Positions 43,990-54,656 of a stretch of 64,000 nt of DNA are shown in pieces. Below the pieces are notes generated by a model, which saw only the letters and a program-made list of their open reading frames with translations, was not told the DNA's origin and did not search any database. The position numbers and the translations under genes were made by a program. This DNA comes from Viola odorata (Eukaryota; Streptophyta; Magnoliopsida; Malpighiales; Violaceae), in NCBI GenBank assembly GCA_963691705.1, contig OY829539.1, forward strand, positions 42,851,656 through 42,915,655, read 5' to 3'. Numbering within the stretch: position 1 is the stretch's first letter; each line of letters begins with the position of its first letter.

Positions 43990-44890
43990 GAACGAATATG
44001 GTCTACTTGCCAACTATATTAGAGGTAGTACTTTTTATAGTTGTTTTCTTACTTCCATTCATAAATTAATATTGCATACTATGTAACTTATTTAGGAATG
44101 AAATGAATATTAATTAATCTATCTTTCATTTTATTTTGCCTTGAGTTTCTTATTAACCAAAATTAAACCCTGTTCTTGGTGGGTTTTAGGGGCACATTTG
44201 TTTGTAGCTAAGATGACACTTTATTTAGGTTATCTCATTTACTCATGGAGGACGAAATACTGTCCTTGTTATATTTTTAGTGCATGAAGTGATGCACTAC
44301 AGACTCAATGTTTGCTTGTCTCTTTGAGACTTATGTCAAGCATGCTAATTTGTGGGATTGAATACTATCTTTTACAATCATTTTATCTCTTGTTGTTTAT
44401 TTCATTACCTAGATTACAATCGCTAGAAGCCTTCTTCCTAGACAACAAATGACATCTCCTTCAAGCTTTAGTAGAAGAAGCATTGATTGGAGTCACTAGA
44501 CTGGTTTTTTGGTGTTTGTTGTATTTGAATCATGGACTGGACTTGATTAATATTTTGTCTACTGGAACTATTGTGATTATATATTTATATATGTGTGTTG
44601 AACCAGGTGGACTTGATTAATATTTTCATTACCGTTTTATGCATGTTGTATCACACATACATACAATCTATATTTGCATTTGTCTGCTGGAAAGTATCAT
44701 GCCAACTTAATTTTACTTGTTTAGTATTTATTAGACTAATGTTTGTATGTAATTCGATATTATCGTAATACCATACTGAAATTAATTCGGTAATATGATA
44801 ACGACACCGATCAATAGAAACTATGGTACGATATCTAATTTTTTTAGTTCGGTATACCGAATACCGAAAAATTTATACCGAAAAATTACA
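43990..44890 (+). other. hAT 3' flank
   Basis: AT-rich, no clear coding. ATACCG/CGGTAT motifs cluster at 44760-44890, resembling the left subterminal region. Confidence 0.45.
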
Positions 44891-44897
44891 GTATAAT

Positions 44898-45640
44898 CAT
44901 GGCTGAAGACACTTGGAGTTGAGCGGGGTATATTTGACCACACTGCCATCTCTTAAATATTACGAGGAGTGGGGTCGATTTTTTCATTTACAACTATTTG
45001 AACAAATAGCATTTTAAAAAACTTACCAATTATCAATATATTAATTCAAATCTTACCTTAATTTATAAAAAAAAAATATATCTTAAACTTTTCTGCAACC
45101 TTTACCACTTGACTAATAGAGTTACTTAGAATCAATTTTATTCATTACACATAAACGTAAATGTTTCAGAAGAAACTAAAATTAAAAAATCATATATTTG
45201 AATTATTTAATATTTTGTGAAAGAATAGCTAATAAAAATATATATATATATATATATATCAAAATTGGTTCTTACTTGTTTTATTACGTTACTTTTAAGT
45301 CTATATCTTCTATTAAATGTAAATGTAATAGATACATGAACTTTCACTTTATAAATTATTAACCATTTATGAAATTGATTCTCTAATAAAATGTAATTTT
45401 ACGTATACATAAGTAAAATGTAATTTTACGTATACATAAGTAAAATATAATTAACATTACAATCATCTATGTATAATTTTAACTAAAAATAATCTAGTAA
45501 TATGTGTAATTAAAAACATTATTTGATAAATTTTATATAAATATAGTTTAAATAAATTACTATATATAGTTAGTCTGATTGGGGTATGTCATAAGAGGTC
45601 TTAATTCTCATATAATGTCCCAATTGGAAAAAAAAATAGT
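44898..45640. other. Intergenic AT-rich DNA with microsatellite and small duplication
   Basis: (TA)n run at 45238-45260 and a direct duplication of a 27-bp block at 45395-45450 (GTAATTTTACGTATACATAA each). No gene. Confidence 0.6.
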
Positions 45641-46574
45641 TTCCTACATACCTGTGGGTTTAGATAATTTTTTTTATCTTGATTGAATTCATTGAAAGGA
45701 GTTTATAACTTGTTGTAGTCAAGATATGTATACTAATTAACATACTGCTTTTCCATCGGCATAAATAGGCGAAATTATTTACTACGGGTGCCAAATCACA
45801 TAAATGGTATAAGCCTGGGTCAACCACGTATATACTTGATTGATAGTTTAATTCATATATTTTTTTCATTTAATTCTGGCAAATTAGATGACAGAATTAT
45901 CGAAAATCTCCCTACTTATGTAGATTTGCGAGGAGGTAGCAAGCAGGGAGAAAACATCAGCTTTGAGCGTGTCCCAGACAATCGATCAATCTTGGCCGCA
46001 TGCTTGGCCAAGATTGACCCGCTAGAGGCGTGCTGATGAAGGAGTCACGGAGCATGCGCAATATGGAGTGACAGCTGGATGCGAGCTATAAGATAGAGTC
46101 GGCCAGCGAGAAGACTTGTGGATCTTGATCCGATCCCAATTTTGAACAACAAACAATATTTTATTTTGCTTTATCTTAGTTTCGGATTTTGAATAAATAT
46201 TTTGTAATATTCTTAGTTTGAAATTTGGATTTGGAAAGAAGCCGTGGTAGGTGGGGATCTTAGTTTTTGTTCCGTGGTAGGTGGGGATCTTAGTTTTTGT
46301 TTAAAAGCTAGGAAAGGTTGCCTATCATGGACATCTTCCATCTCCGGTTTCTAGTTTGCAAAACACTTGCTTTGTAATTTTCACTTAGAAAATATAGATT
46401 TAATCCCAATTTTCATTTCTTTAATATTGATTGTCTTTTTCATTATGTTGCGTAGTAGCTAAACGCCCATTTGTAGTAAGGGCTGACGAGCCATTTTTGA
46501 TATTTTATTTTGCTTTATCTTAGCTACTACGCGATAAAAATGAGCATTAATCAGGTGCATCAATTTGTCAATTA
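45641..46574 (+). other. Athila 5' remnant, non-coding
   Basis: Contains a 12-bp perfect inverted repeat around GGCC (45986-45997 / 46006-46017), a 29-bp direct duplication (CCGTGGTAGGTGGGGATCTT at 46243 and 46273), and a 13-bp inverted repeat GCGTAGTAGCTAA/TTAGCTACTACGC (about 46450 and 46520). Confidence 0.5.
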
Positions 46575-47665
46575 TTGCATGTATCTGACTCCAAACTTTT
46601 ACCCTCTCTTGTGCTGGCACCGAAGTTGGAGTTAAAAGCCCTACCAGAACATCTCAAGTATGCCTATCTTGGCCAAGATAGCACACTGCCAGTAATAATC
46701 TCGGCCAAGCTTACTGGGGATGAAGAGAATAGATTAATTGACGTGCTTAAGCAGCACAAGGAGGCCATAGGATGGACTTTGGCAGACATCAAGGGGATTT
46801 CCTCAACCATTTGTACCCACAAAATACATGTGGAAGAGGATAAGAAACTGTTAGACAACCCCAGAGGAGATTGCACCCTCCAATGATGGAAGTTGTCAAA
46901 AAGGAAATCATTAAGCTACTTGTGATTTCCCCTGTTCAGGTGGTCCCAAAAAAAACAGGAATCACCATGACAGAAGGGGAGGATGGAACAAAAAAACTAC
47001 CAGGATTCAGAATGGTTGGAGAGTCTGTATAGACTACAGGAGACTTAACCAAGTGACTGATAAGTCTCACTACTGCTTCCTGGATGGCTACTCAGAATTC
47101 CATCAAATCCCGGTCGCACCAGAAGACCAAGAGAAAACCACATTCACATGTCCATTTGGAACCTTTGTATATAGGAGGATGCCCTTTGGGCTGTGCAATG
47201 CACCGGCCACCTTCCAAAGGTGTATGGTAAGCATATTTTCAAAATACCTAGAGAAAAGTATTGAGGTTTTTACGCATGACTTTCACGGTATATGGTGATA
47301 ATTTTGATCAATGCTTGCATAATTTGAAAAATATTCTGAAAAGATGTGTAGACACTTGCTTGGTCCTGAATTTTAAAAAATGCCACTTTATGATTGACCA
47401 AGGCATTGTCCTAGGCCATGTAGTTTCTAAAAAAGGCATAGAGGTAGACCAAGCCAAAATTGATGTTATCAAGAACTTGCCTTATCCCTCATGCTTGCGT
47501 GAGGTTAGAAGTTTTCTTGGCCATGCAGGATTTTATTGCAGGTTCATTAAAGATTTTTCGAAGATTGCGGAACCAATGTGCAAGCTGTTGCAAAAGGATA
47601 TGGATTTTATTTTTGACCAAGCCTGTCAAAAGGCCTTCGACCAGCTTAACGAAAAGCTAACATAA
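46575..47665 (+). pseudogene. Athila reverse transcriptase, broken
   Basis: Linker LELKALPEHLKYAYLGQDST and AIGWTLADIKGISST, then reverse transcriptase motifs SHYCFLDGYSEFHQIPVAPE, TFTCPFGTFVYRRMPFGLCN and APATFQRCM. At the catalytic YxDD position a one-base frame change leaves FTHDF, so the Asp pair is lost. Downstream VRSFLGHAGFYCRFIKDFSK is intact. Frames change near 46850, 46980 and 47270, and a stop ends the segment at 47663. Inactive. Confidence 0.9.
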
Positions 47666-48343
47666 GCCCCAATAATTCAGGCACCAGACTGGAACCTACC
47701 TTTTGAGCTGATGTGCGATGCAAGCAATTCGGCAGTGGGTGCAGTTCTTGGCCAAAAGAAGGGTAGAGATCCACATGTGATCTACTACGCCTCTAAGATT
47801 CTAGATGAAGCACAAAAGAACTACACCATGACTGAAAATGAGCTCTTCGCAATAAATTTTGCCCTTGAAAATTTTAGATCTTATTTATTAGGGACAAATG
47901 TTATTGTATTTTCTGACCATGCTGCCTTGAGGTATCTCTTGGCCAATCCTGAAGCTAAACCAAGACTAATCCGCTGGATTCTTCTCTTGCAGGAATATGA
48001 CGTGGAAATCAAAGACAAAAAGGGCAAGGAGAACCTCGTAGCTGACCATATAAGCAGGTGCCTTATCAGCAATGATCCAGCATCGATCAAGGCAGAATTT
48101 CCAGATGAGCACCTATACTTGGTCAAGACAGTCAGACCATGGTACGCAGACTTGGTCAATTTCCTAGCGACAGGTAAATACCATGGAGAACTTACCACAC
48201 AGAAGAAGGTAAATATAAAAAATGACAGTAAGTATTTCATTTGGGATGATCCATATCTGTGGAAGATTGGATCAGATAAGCTGCTTAGGAGATGTCTGCC
48301 TGAAAGTGAAATTCCCTCTACTTTGAGATTCTGCCACTCTTAA
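47666..48343 (+). pseudogene. Athila RNase H
   Basis: Same frame as the end of the reverse transcriptase. Typical RNase H motifs: [49 protein letters not shown] and the end ADHISRCL. It continues to [19 protein letters not shown], the start of the integrase zinc-binding region, where a stop (48341) occurs. Confidence 0.88.
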
Positions 48344-49440
48344 GCATGCGGTGGCCATTTTGGTGCTAGGAGAACAACTCTGAAAATCCTTGAGTAAGGA
48401 TTTTATTGGCCCACCCTCTTTTATGACAATTTTACCTTTTATAAAATATGTCCTGAGTGCCAGAAGGTAGGGAGTATAGGTCCAAGAAATCAAATGCCCA
48501 TGAATTTTATTATTAATTGTGAAATATTTGACTTTATAGGACCTTTCCCTAGCTCTTCAGGGAATAAATATATTCTGTTGGCAGTAGATTATGTGTCTAA
48601 ATGGATAGAGGCTAAGGCCACCAAAAATAATGATGCTAGAACTGTGGTTTCATTTTTGAAATCTAACATTTTGAACAGATTTGGTGTGCCTAGAGGGATC
48701 ATCAGTGACCGAGGTACACACTTTTGCAACAGAATTATTGATTCATTTTTCAAGAAGTACGGGATAACACACAGAGTCTCCACTGCCTACCATCCACAAT
48801 CAAATAGACAAGCAGAAGTGTCCAACAGAGAAGTTAAGTCAATCTTGGCCAAGACAGTAGGCCTAGATAGGCGCGACTGGAGCCAAAGATTGGACGATGC
48901 ACTTTGGGCCTATAGAACGGCCTATAAAACCCCGATTGGGATGACACCATAGAAGTTGGTGTATGGGAAGGCATGTCATTTGCCTTTGGGTATGCAACAC
49001 AGGGCTTATTGGGTAATTTGAAAATTCAACTTGAGGTATGACTAAGCCGGAGAGGCAAGGAAGCTCCAAATCCATGAGCTCGATGAATTAAGGAACCAAG
49101 CGTACGACAATCAGCTAATCCATAAAACCAGGATGAAAGAATATCATGCAAAAGAATTAAAGAAAATCTTCTCTACACAGGGGAGAAAGTCCTTCTATAT
49201 AATTCAAAATTTAAATTATTTCCTGGAAAATTAAAAACTAAGTGGGAAGGTCCTTACACTATTACTAACATATACTCACATGGTGCAGTTGATATCAGGA
49301 CTGAGAAGACAGGGATTCTGTTCAAGGTGAATGGACAATGATTAAAATCGTTCCTTGAAGGATTTCCAGCAGAAGTAGAAAGTCTGGTGGTAGAGAAACC
49401 ACCAACCACTTGGTGATCAAGATCGACTAAGAGTCATTCC
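48344..49440 (+). pseudogene. Athila integrase, broken
   Basis: Zinc-binding remnants (GGHFG, CPECQK). The core has the DD35E layout: [20 protein letters not shown], and [10 protein letters not shown] with 35 residues between the second Asp and Glu. [17 protein letters not shown] follows, then a stop at 48950. The C-terminal part (HELDELRNQAYDNQ, FKVNG-like) has several stops and frame changes to about 49420. Inactive. Confidence 0.88.
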
Positions 49441-49463
49441 TAGGACAATAATTAAGGGCACTG

Positions 49464-49481
49464 CATGGGAGACAACTCATG
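49464..49481 (+). other. Conserved AGACAA-loop hairpin after Athila integrase
   Basis: CATGGG-AGACAA-CTCATG, preceded by AAGGGCACTG. Compared with 15950-15967 the stem has a G-C to A-T exchange in both arms and a G-C to G-T change. Confidence 0.7.
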
Positions 49482-50014
49482 TATTTTTTCCCAAATTCCC
49501 TTCTTTTAATAATTTTTAATTTCTTTTATTTTTTTGATTTTGTGAATAATTGTTGCTCTAATTAGATCTCAACCTTTGTGCAATTTCATAGAGGAGTTGA
49601 TAAAACTTGGCCAAGAGCTCATCTCGAGCTCGGTCAAGATTTATCCAAACAGGCGTGACTGAAGCCATCTTATGTGGATAGCAGACAGCTGTCAACCGTG
49701 TCTGAGGATAACGGATAAAAGCTCTTTTTGAAATCAAATTTCAAAAAGAATTTAAGTCCTAATTAACCGCCACACCTAGCTTAACAACTATCAACTCTAC
49801 TCCATCTCCAACTCTGTAACGTCCACAAAAATCCCTTATCTCCCTCAAATTGACCATCATGACCAGATTAAAAGCCAAAAATCCCAAGAAGGCTCTTATC
49901 AAAAAATCACCACCTACAAAGAAAAATTCTCCCTCTCCAAATCTCTCTCAAACGAAAAGAAAACCTTAAGAAAACCCTAATCTTTGCTCCATTCAAACCA
50001 AATCACCACTCACC
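49482..50014 (+). other. Athila spacer between pol and ORF-1
   Basis: T-rich then pyrimidine-rich. Holds CTTGGCCAAGAGCTC at 49606. No gene. Confidence 0.5.
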
Positions 50015-50440
50015 ATGGCCGACCAATCCACCCCCACTTCCAAGATTACCAAAATAGGCTCGTCGCCTCCTGTCACGGTGTTCTCAACACTAGCAGAAGA
50101 ACCACCAGCCGCAAGAAACAGTGGTGGCCCCTCTATCAGACGCAGCATCGTCATACCCACACCCGTCGTCGAACAAGAAAAGCAAGAAATAGAGGACGAG
50201 GGTGACGAGATGGAAGAAGACTCTAGAAACGAGGAAGAAGGGCAGCAAGAAGAAAAAGGAGAGGAAGGATCAAACCCTAGGTCAAAAAAAGAGGAGATAG
50301 TGCTAGTGAGTGATACCGACTTAGAAGAGGTTCCGTTGAGAAGGAAAAAGAAGGTGATTCCACTCAGTAAAGTGGATGATAGAGAGGAAAGAGTGGTACG
50401 GAGGAGAGCCGGTAAATCAATCGACGACGCAACTTTCTAG
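50015..50440 (+). pseudogene. Athila env-like/ORF-1 N-terminal part
   Basis: Starts MADQSTPTSKITKIGSSPPV; then a highly acidic, Glu-rich segment and a basic RRKKK patch; a stop follows at 50438. In this position (after pol) Athila elements carry the ORF often called env-like. No signal peptide or membrane segment is visible here. It continues, after frame damage, at 50567. Confidence 0.6.
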
Positions 50441-50566
50441 GATACAACGATGAGACCCTAGAAACCGACCTTTACCTATCTAAAGGTCAAGCCGGCCGGG
50501 ATTGAACCACAAGCGAAGCCATAACATGTCGAAGCCACCTCAACCCCCAAAAGAGGCTATAAATAA

Positions 50567-52298
50567 GTGGCTCACAAGAAAGTGGTCAAGAAGAGCCCTA
50601 GGCTAGAATCAACCCCCAATCCGAAAACAGGGGAAGATTTTGCTAAGGAAGAAGCAGAGAAGGAGGAGTTGGAAAAAATAGAGGAAGAGATTGGGGAGAT
50701 TGAGCATAAGGAGAAGGTGGTTGTGGAGAAGAAAGTGGCTGCACCATTGAAAAGGAAAGCAGATGCCACGGCGGACCAATTAGGCAAAAATCACATGGAT
50801 TCAGACCAGGAAGAGGATTCAGATGAAGCAGCAGCAACTCCAGTCTTGGCCAAGTCTACAGCCAAGACTACCAAGGTACCACAACTTCACACACTGAAAG
50901 GCTGGCTGAGGTTTGACACTCCAGACCTCAAGGCCAAGCTCACAAAAAAACATACCTCTGATATTGTTCCCTATGCTTTACTTGACTTTTCTTTTCTTGA
51001 TGCTATGGGTGTGGGGAACAGAACTAGGAAATTCATGCTTAATATTGGTTGGGAACCTTTCTTGTTGCTTGATATGCCTGTTTATACTGAATTGTGCTTA
51101 GAATTCCATTCATCTTTTTGGCTTGATCAAGATGTGTTATACGCTAATAGTAGGGATTACCCCAAGTTATTTGTTGTTGATGTGATTAATTTTAGGCTCT
51201 GTGATGTATGGTCTCACATGTCAATTGATGAGTTTAATTTGATGTTAAGCTTTGCAAGTCCTGATAGCATAAAATTTGATGAATATTTGGCTGCTTTGAC
51301 TGAATATCCCACTGGATGGGAGAAGACAGTAGCTTATAGGGAGCTTACTGCAGATGATAAAAATGCTAAGGCCCACAAGATTAGAGATCCTACTTTGAGG
51401 ATTCTCCATAGGATTTTATCCATTAATCTTAGTGGCAAGACTAATGTTTCTGGAAATGTGTCAAAACTAGAGGTATTTTTGTTATGGTGTATGAAACGTG
51501 AGAAAAAAGTAAACCTAGGCTACTGCATAGTCAAGCAATTGCAGGCTTGCGAAGTTACATCAAAGATGATTCTAGGGACCTTGATTACAAGCTTAGTGAT
51601 GTCTTCTAGGGGTCTAAAAATTGAGACAACCAATTTGCATGAATGTTGTGGTGTGCGTCTTATGGATCTTAAAGCATTTGATCAGATGGGCTATTTCCAA
51701 ATGGAAAAAGGGCTTTGTTCATTTTAATGTAGGATACACACTAGTAGATGAACACATTTTTGGTAAGAAGTATCAAGGGAACTTCAACTTGAATCCAATC
51801 AAATTTGAAGATGAAGAAGCTCCTCCAAAGAAGAATACAGATACAGTCCCTGAAGCAAATCTTGGCCAAGCCAGTGGCCAAGATGACACTTCCAAAACAC
51901 AGCAAGAGCCTGAACCTCAGCTGCCACAGTGGGCCTCAGTCCTCTTGGACCAGAAAACAGAACTCCTCACGTACTTTGTTGCAAGCCAAAACCAGTTCAT
52001 AGAATTCTAAGAGTCTGCAAGTACTCAGCTTCAGCAGTCCATTGATGCTCACATAGCTCAGCTCAAGGAATTCCACGATGCCGTAACTACCCAGATCCAG
52101 TAATCCATTGAAGCGCACCTGACCCAGTTCAAGCAAATTGAAATAGGGTTAGTAAACTGCCTCAGAGATCTCCGAATCCTTTCCAACAACCATGCCAGCT
52201 TTCACAGAAAATTGGATGTCTGCCTCACTTCAGACCCGGAGGATGAAGCTCCTAGACAAGCTCCACCTCTAGGCCCTTCGGCCCCTCCAGCAAATTAA
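50567..52298 (+). pseudogene. ATHILA ORF-1/env-like protein, main part
   Basis: The open frame 50567-51727 (386 codons) begins with a Lys/Glu-rich, probably disordered region and a nuclear-signal-like PLKRKAD. A globular part then reads LLDMPVYTELCLEFHSSFW, CDVWSHMSIDEFNLMLSF and HRILSINLSGKTNVSG. This is the pattern of the plant ATHILA ORF-1 family. A frameshift near 51690 separates the end (HFNVGYTLVDEHIFGKKYQG), and a stop at 52008 lies in a region with QQSIDAHIAQLKEF-like coiled-coil repeats up to 52298. Its function is unknown in the family. Confidence 0.7.
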
Positions 52299-53415
52299 AC
52301 CCCCAAGTCGTGTCTTTTCTTTATCTTTTTCTTTTATTTTATTTTATTTTCATCTTTTTATTTTTCTGTTTTGAGTTTTTTTCTCTCCTTCTCACACAAT
52401 GAGGACATTGTGTCTTCTAAGTGTGGGAAGGTAGTATTTCTATTTGCGTTTTGTGTGATTGGATGTAAATATGCTGCTTTTATGTGTTTATTTTTTATGC
52501 ATGATTTTTTTTTTAATGCATGTTTTTAGGAGTCTTGGACAAGACAGTCCAGATAGAGTCTTGTGCATGATTTTTGTTTAATTTTTGTGTGTTTTTAGTT
52601 AAGATTTCATGTTTTGATGTGTCGAGAATCTAGACTGCACTTGCTCTTGACTCCATATTTGCCCTTGCCTAGATATGAGAATGCTTCAGCCTCTATTGAC
52701 CCCAGACCATATTACTAGGGTAGAAAAATTGGGTTAACATATTCAATGTCTGTAGGGGTACAATTCTTGGTATCCTTTAAGTATCCTGGGTGCACATAAT
52801 CAAAAGTTTTGGTGCATAACATAAGAATCTGTAGAGTAGGACTATTCACCATAGTTTCCCCTTGAAAAATCCTAATGACACAGAACTGCTAGGAATTAAA
52901 AAGAGAGAATTGAAGCCTTGAAGAACTGCAAAGCTCTAGCATTCTTTCCTCATCAAGTTGGAATGACCAGAGAACTATTTTGATGAAAATGAAAAGAAGA
53001 AAAAAATCAATGGAAATAATTGTCTTGATATTTCTGCCTCAGTAAGCAGTAATACTCAAGAAACTTTTTAACAATTCACTCCTGATTTTTTTTGTAAAAA
53101 GACTCATGTTGGTGCAATGAATCAAGCAGTTGTCAAGAATAGGAAGGAATAAAGGAAAACAGTGGTTGTCTGTCTTGGTCTGTATGATTATGTTAAGGAG
53201 TGCCGGGAATTTTTAATTATGTGGGGTTAGGATACTTGGGACATTGAATAGGCCCTGGTAATAAGGAAGTGGGATTTGGAAACTGAAGCGTTTGAGTTAT
53301 CTAGGGCTAGAAGGGTGATCTATTGGGGGCAAGTGCTGGTATTGATTTTTATTTTTTCTATTCTGTTTTGTTTTTGAGTTTGTCATGCTTGGGGACAAGA
53401 ATTGTTCAAGTGTGG
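52299..53415 (+). other. Athila 3' non-coding region
   Basis: T-rich start. Hairpin ACACAATG-AGGA-CATTGTGT at 52396-52415, then AAGTGTGGGAAGGTA. A similar module CTTG-GGGA-CAAG then AAGTGTGGGGAGGTA at 53388-53415 probably contains the polypurine tract. No gene is supported. Confidence 0.55.
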
Positions 53416-54404
53416 GGAGGTATCATTGATGGTTTAATTCATATATTCATATGTCACGTAGTAGCTAAACTCTCATTTCTGGTAAGGGCTGACGAGCCAT
53501 TCTTTGCTTCGTGAGATAAAATTGAACTCCATAGCTTTCTCATTCTTAATCATCTTAGACCCTAATTCAACAAACCGGTCTCCATTAAAACTGAGGTTTG
53601 AACACCCTTAGGTGTTAGTGAGAGATTTGCAGTCAGCCGAGGAGGGGACGAGTCGAAACCAAATTGGTTAAGTAGACAACTAATCTCGTGTAGGTTAGTG
53701 GGCGTTGAGAGGTATAGGCCTAACCAGACTGACAATCTAGGGCTCCGATTAGGGAGTAGCTTGGCCTAGACATTGTCTTCCCCTATTCCATTAAGAAAGC
53801 GCATGTGACTCAAGACAACAGTCAACTGGATAAATCCTTTAGCCAGCAAGGTGTCTACTAACTAGGATCATTAGGAGAGGGAATACTCGCCAGGTGGTTT
53901 CAAGAGGCGGGAAGTAGGATCGGAAAGGAATTCCTCCCGATCTATAGCAATGTTATGAATGTGGAATGTGAAAAATCCTTGAGTCAATGATCGAAGCAAA
54001 TGAATGAGTTCTCCAATATCGCCCTTACCAGGAATTCTTTCCCATTGTTTACACCTTCTTAATTACAACATTCGAGTCTTGGCTAGTTATCTTGACCAAG
54101 ATCAGTCTTTTATAATACTCATCCAATCTTGGCCAATCCCATTGACCAAGATTGCTTTTCTGTTTAATTGTTATTTGTTTGTTTTAGTTTCAGAAAAACC
54201 CCAAATCAACTCTAGTGACGAGGAAGTCAACCAAGACTACAATTCACAATCAGATATTTGAGGACGATCCTCTTACCACAATCTACAAGTCTCTGTGGAC
54301 AAGTGATAAGTTTACCCCTTTTTTACTCATATTCATATCCATTTTACAACTATATTTGATGCTCTCGACAGGCAATCAATACTTAAAAAGAATCATCTCG
54401 GTAA
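53416..54404 (+). repeat. Probable Athila 3' LTR
   Basis: Begins after the purine tract GTGTGGGGAGG. Shares GTTTAATTCATATAT, CGTAGTAGCTAAAC and GTAAGGGCTGACGAGCCATT with the 5' remnant. Ends at the MITE inserted at 54405 or earlier. Borders uncertain. Confidence 0.45.
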
Positions 54405-54432
54405 GGTAGCGTTTAGTTGATGAAATGTTATT

Positions 54433-54649
54433 TAACAAGTTTTGAACAAGATGCCTTTTCATTGGAGAGATACTTCTTCTTAAATAAGAAGATATGGACA
54501 ACCTAAATTAGGTAACAATTTACAGCTAATGCAAATCCCTATTCTAGGTAATATATATACAAATACATGGTAAGAAGAATAACTAAATTAAAGCCGCAAA
54601 TCTTGCAATCAATTCCTAAATTAGTGCCATAGAAATGTTCCCAGTAATA
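54433..54649 (-). repeat. Copia 3' LTR
   Basis: 217 bp, on the left because the element is on the minus strand. Confidence 0.95.
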
Positions 54650-54656
54650 TCCCCCC

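Larger units (their letters stand above)
21946..44890 (+). mobile_element. hAT transposon, broken by two nested LTR-element insertions
   Basis: Transposase pieces lie at 22711-24297, 40369-40870 and possibly 43985-44040. Outer sequence at 21960-22100 and 44750-44890 is rich in CGGTAT/ATACCG motifs in both orientations, like hAT subterminal regions. GTATAAT occurs just outside both presumed ends (21939-21945 and 44891-44897), a candidate target duplication. I could not find clear matching terminal inverted repeats, so the ends are tentative. Confidence 0.5.
45641..54400 (+). mobile_element. Decayed Athila element (Ty3/gypsy)
   Basis: Order on the plus strand: leader/LTR remnants, pol linker, reverse transcriptase, RNase H, integrase, conserved hairpin, ATHILA ORF-1/env-like region, 3' non-coding region with purine tracts, and probable 3' LTR from about 53416. 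gag and protease are missing. Short matches (e.g. GTAAGGGCTGACGAGCCATT at 46470 and 53480; GTTTAATTCATATAT at 45842 and 53432) suggest LTR sequence at both ends, but the borders are not resolved. Confidence 0.78.

Noticed and set aside
45862..46441. Mutator-type insertion with 9-bp duplication TTTTTCATT
   Set aside because: The 9-mer is simple T-rich sequence, no terminal inverted repeats are present, and the enclosed DNA carries the Athila TTGGCCAA palindrome.
50015..52298. Infectious virus with a true envelope
   Set aside because: No signal peptide, membrane segment or glycoprotein motif is visible. The ORF fits the ATHILA ORF-1 family in a decayed retrotransposon.
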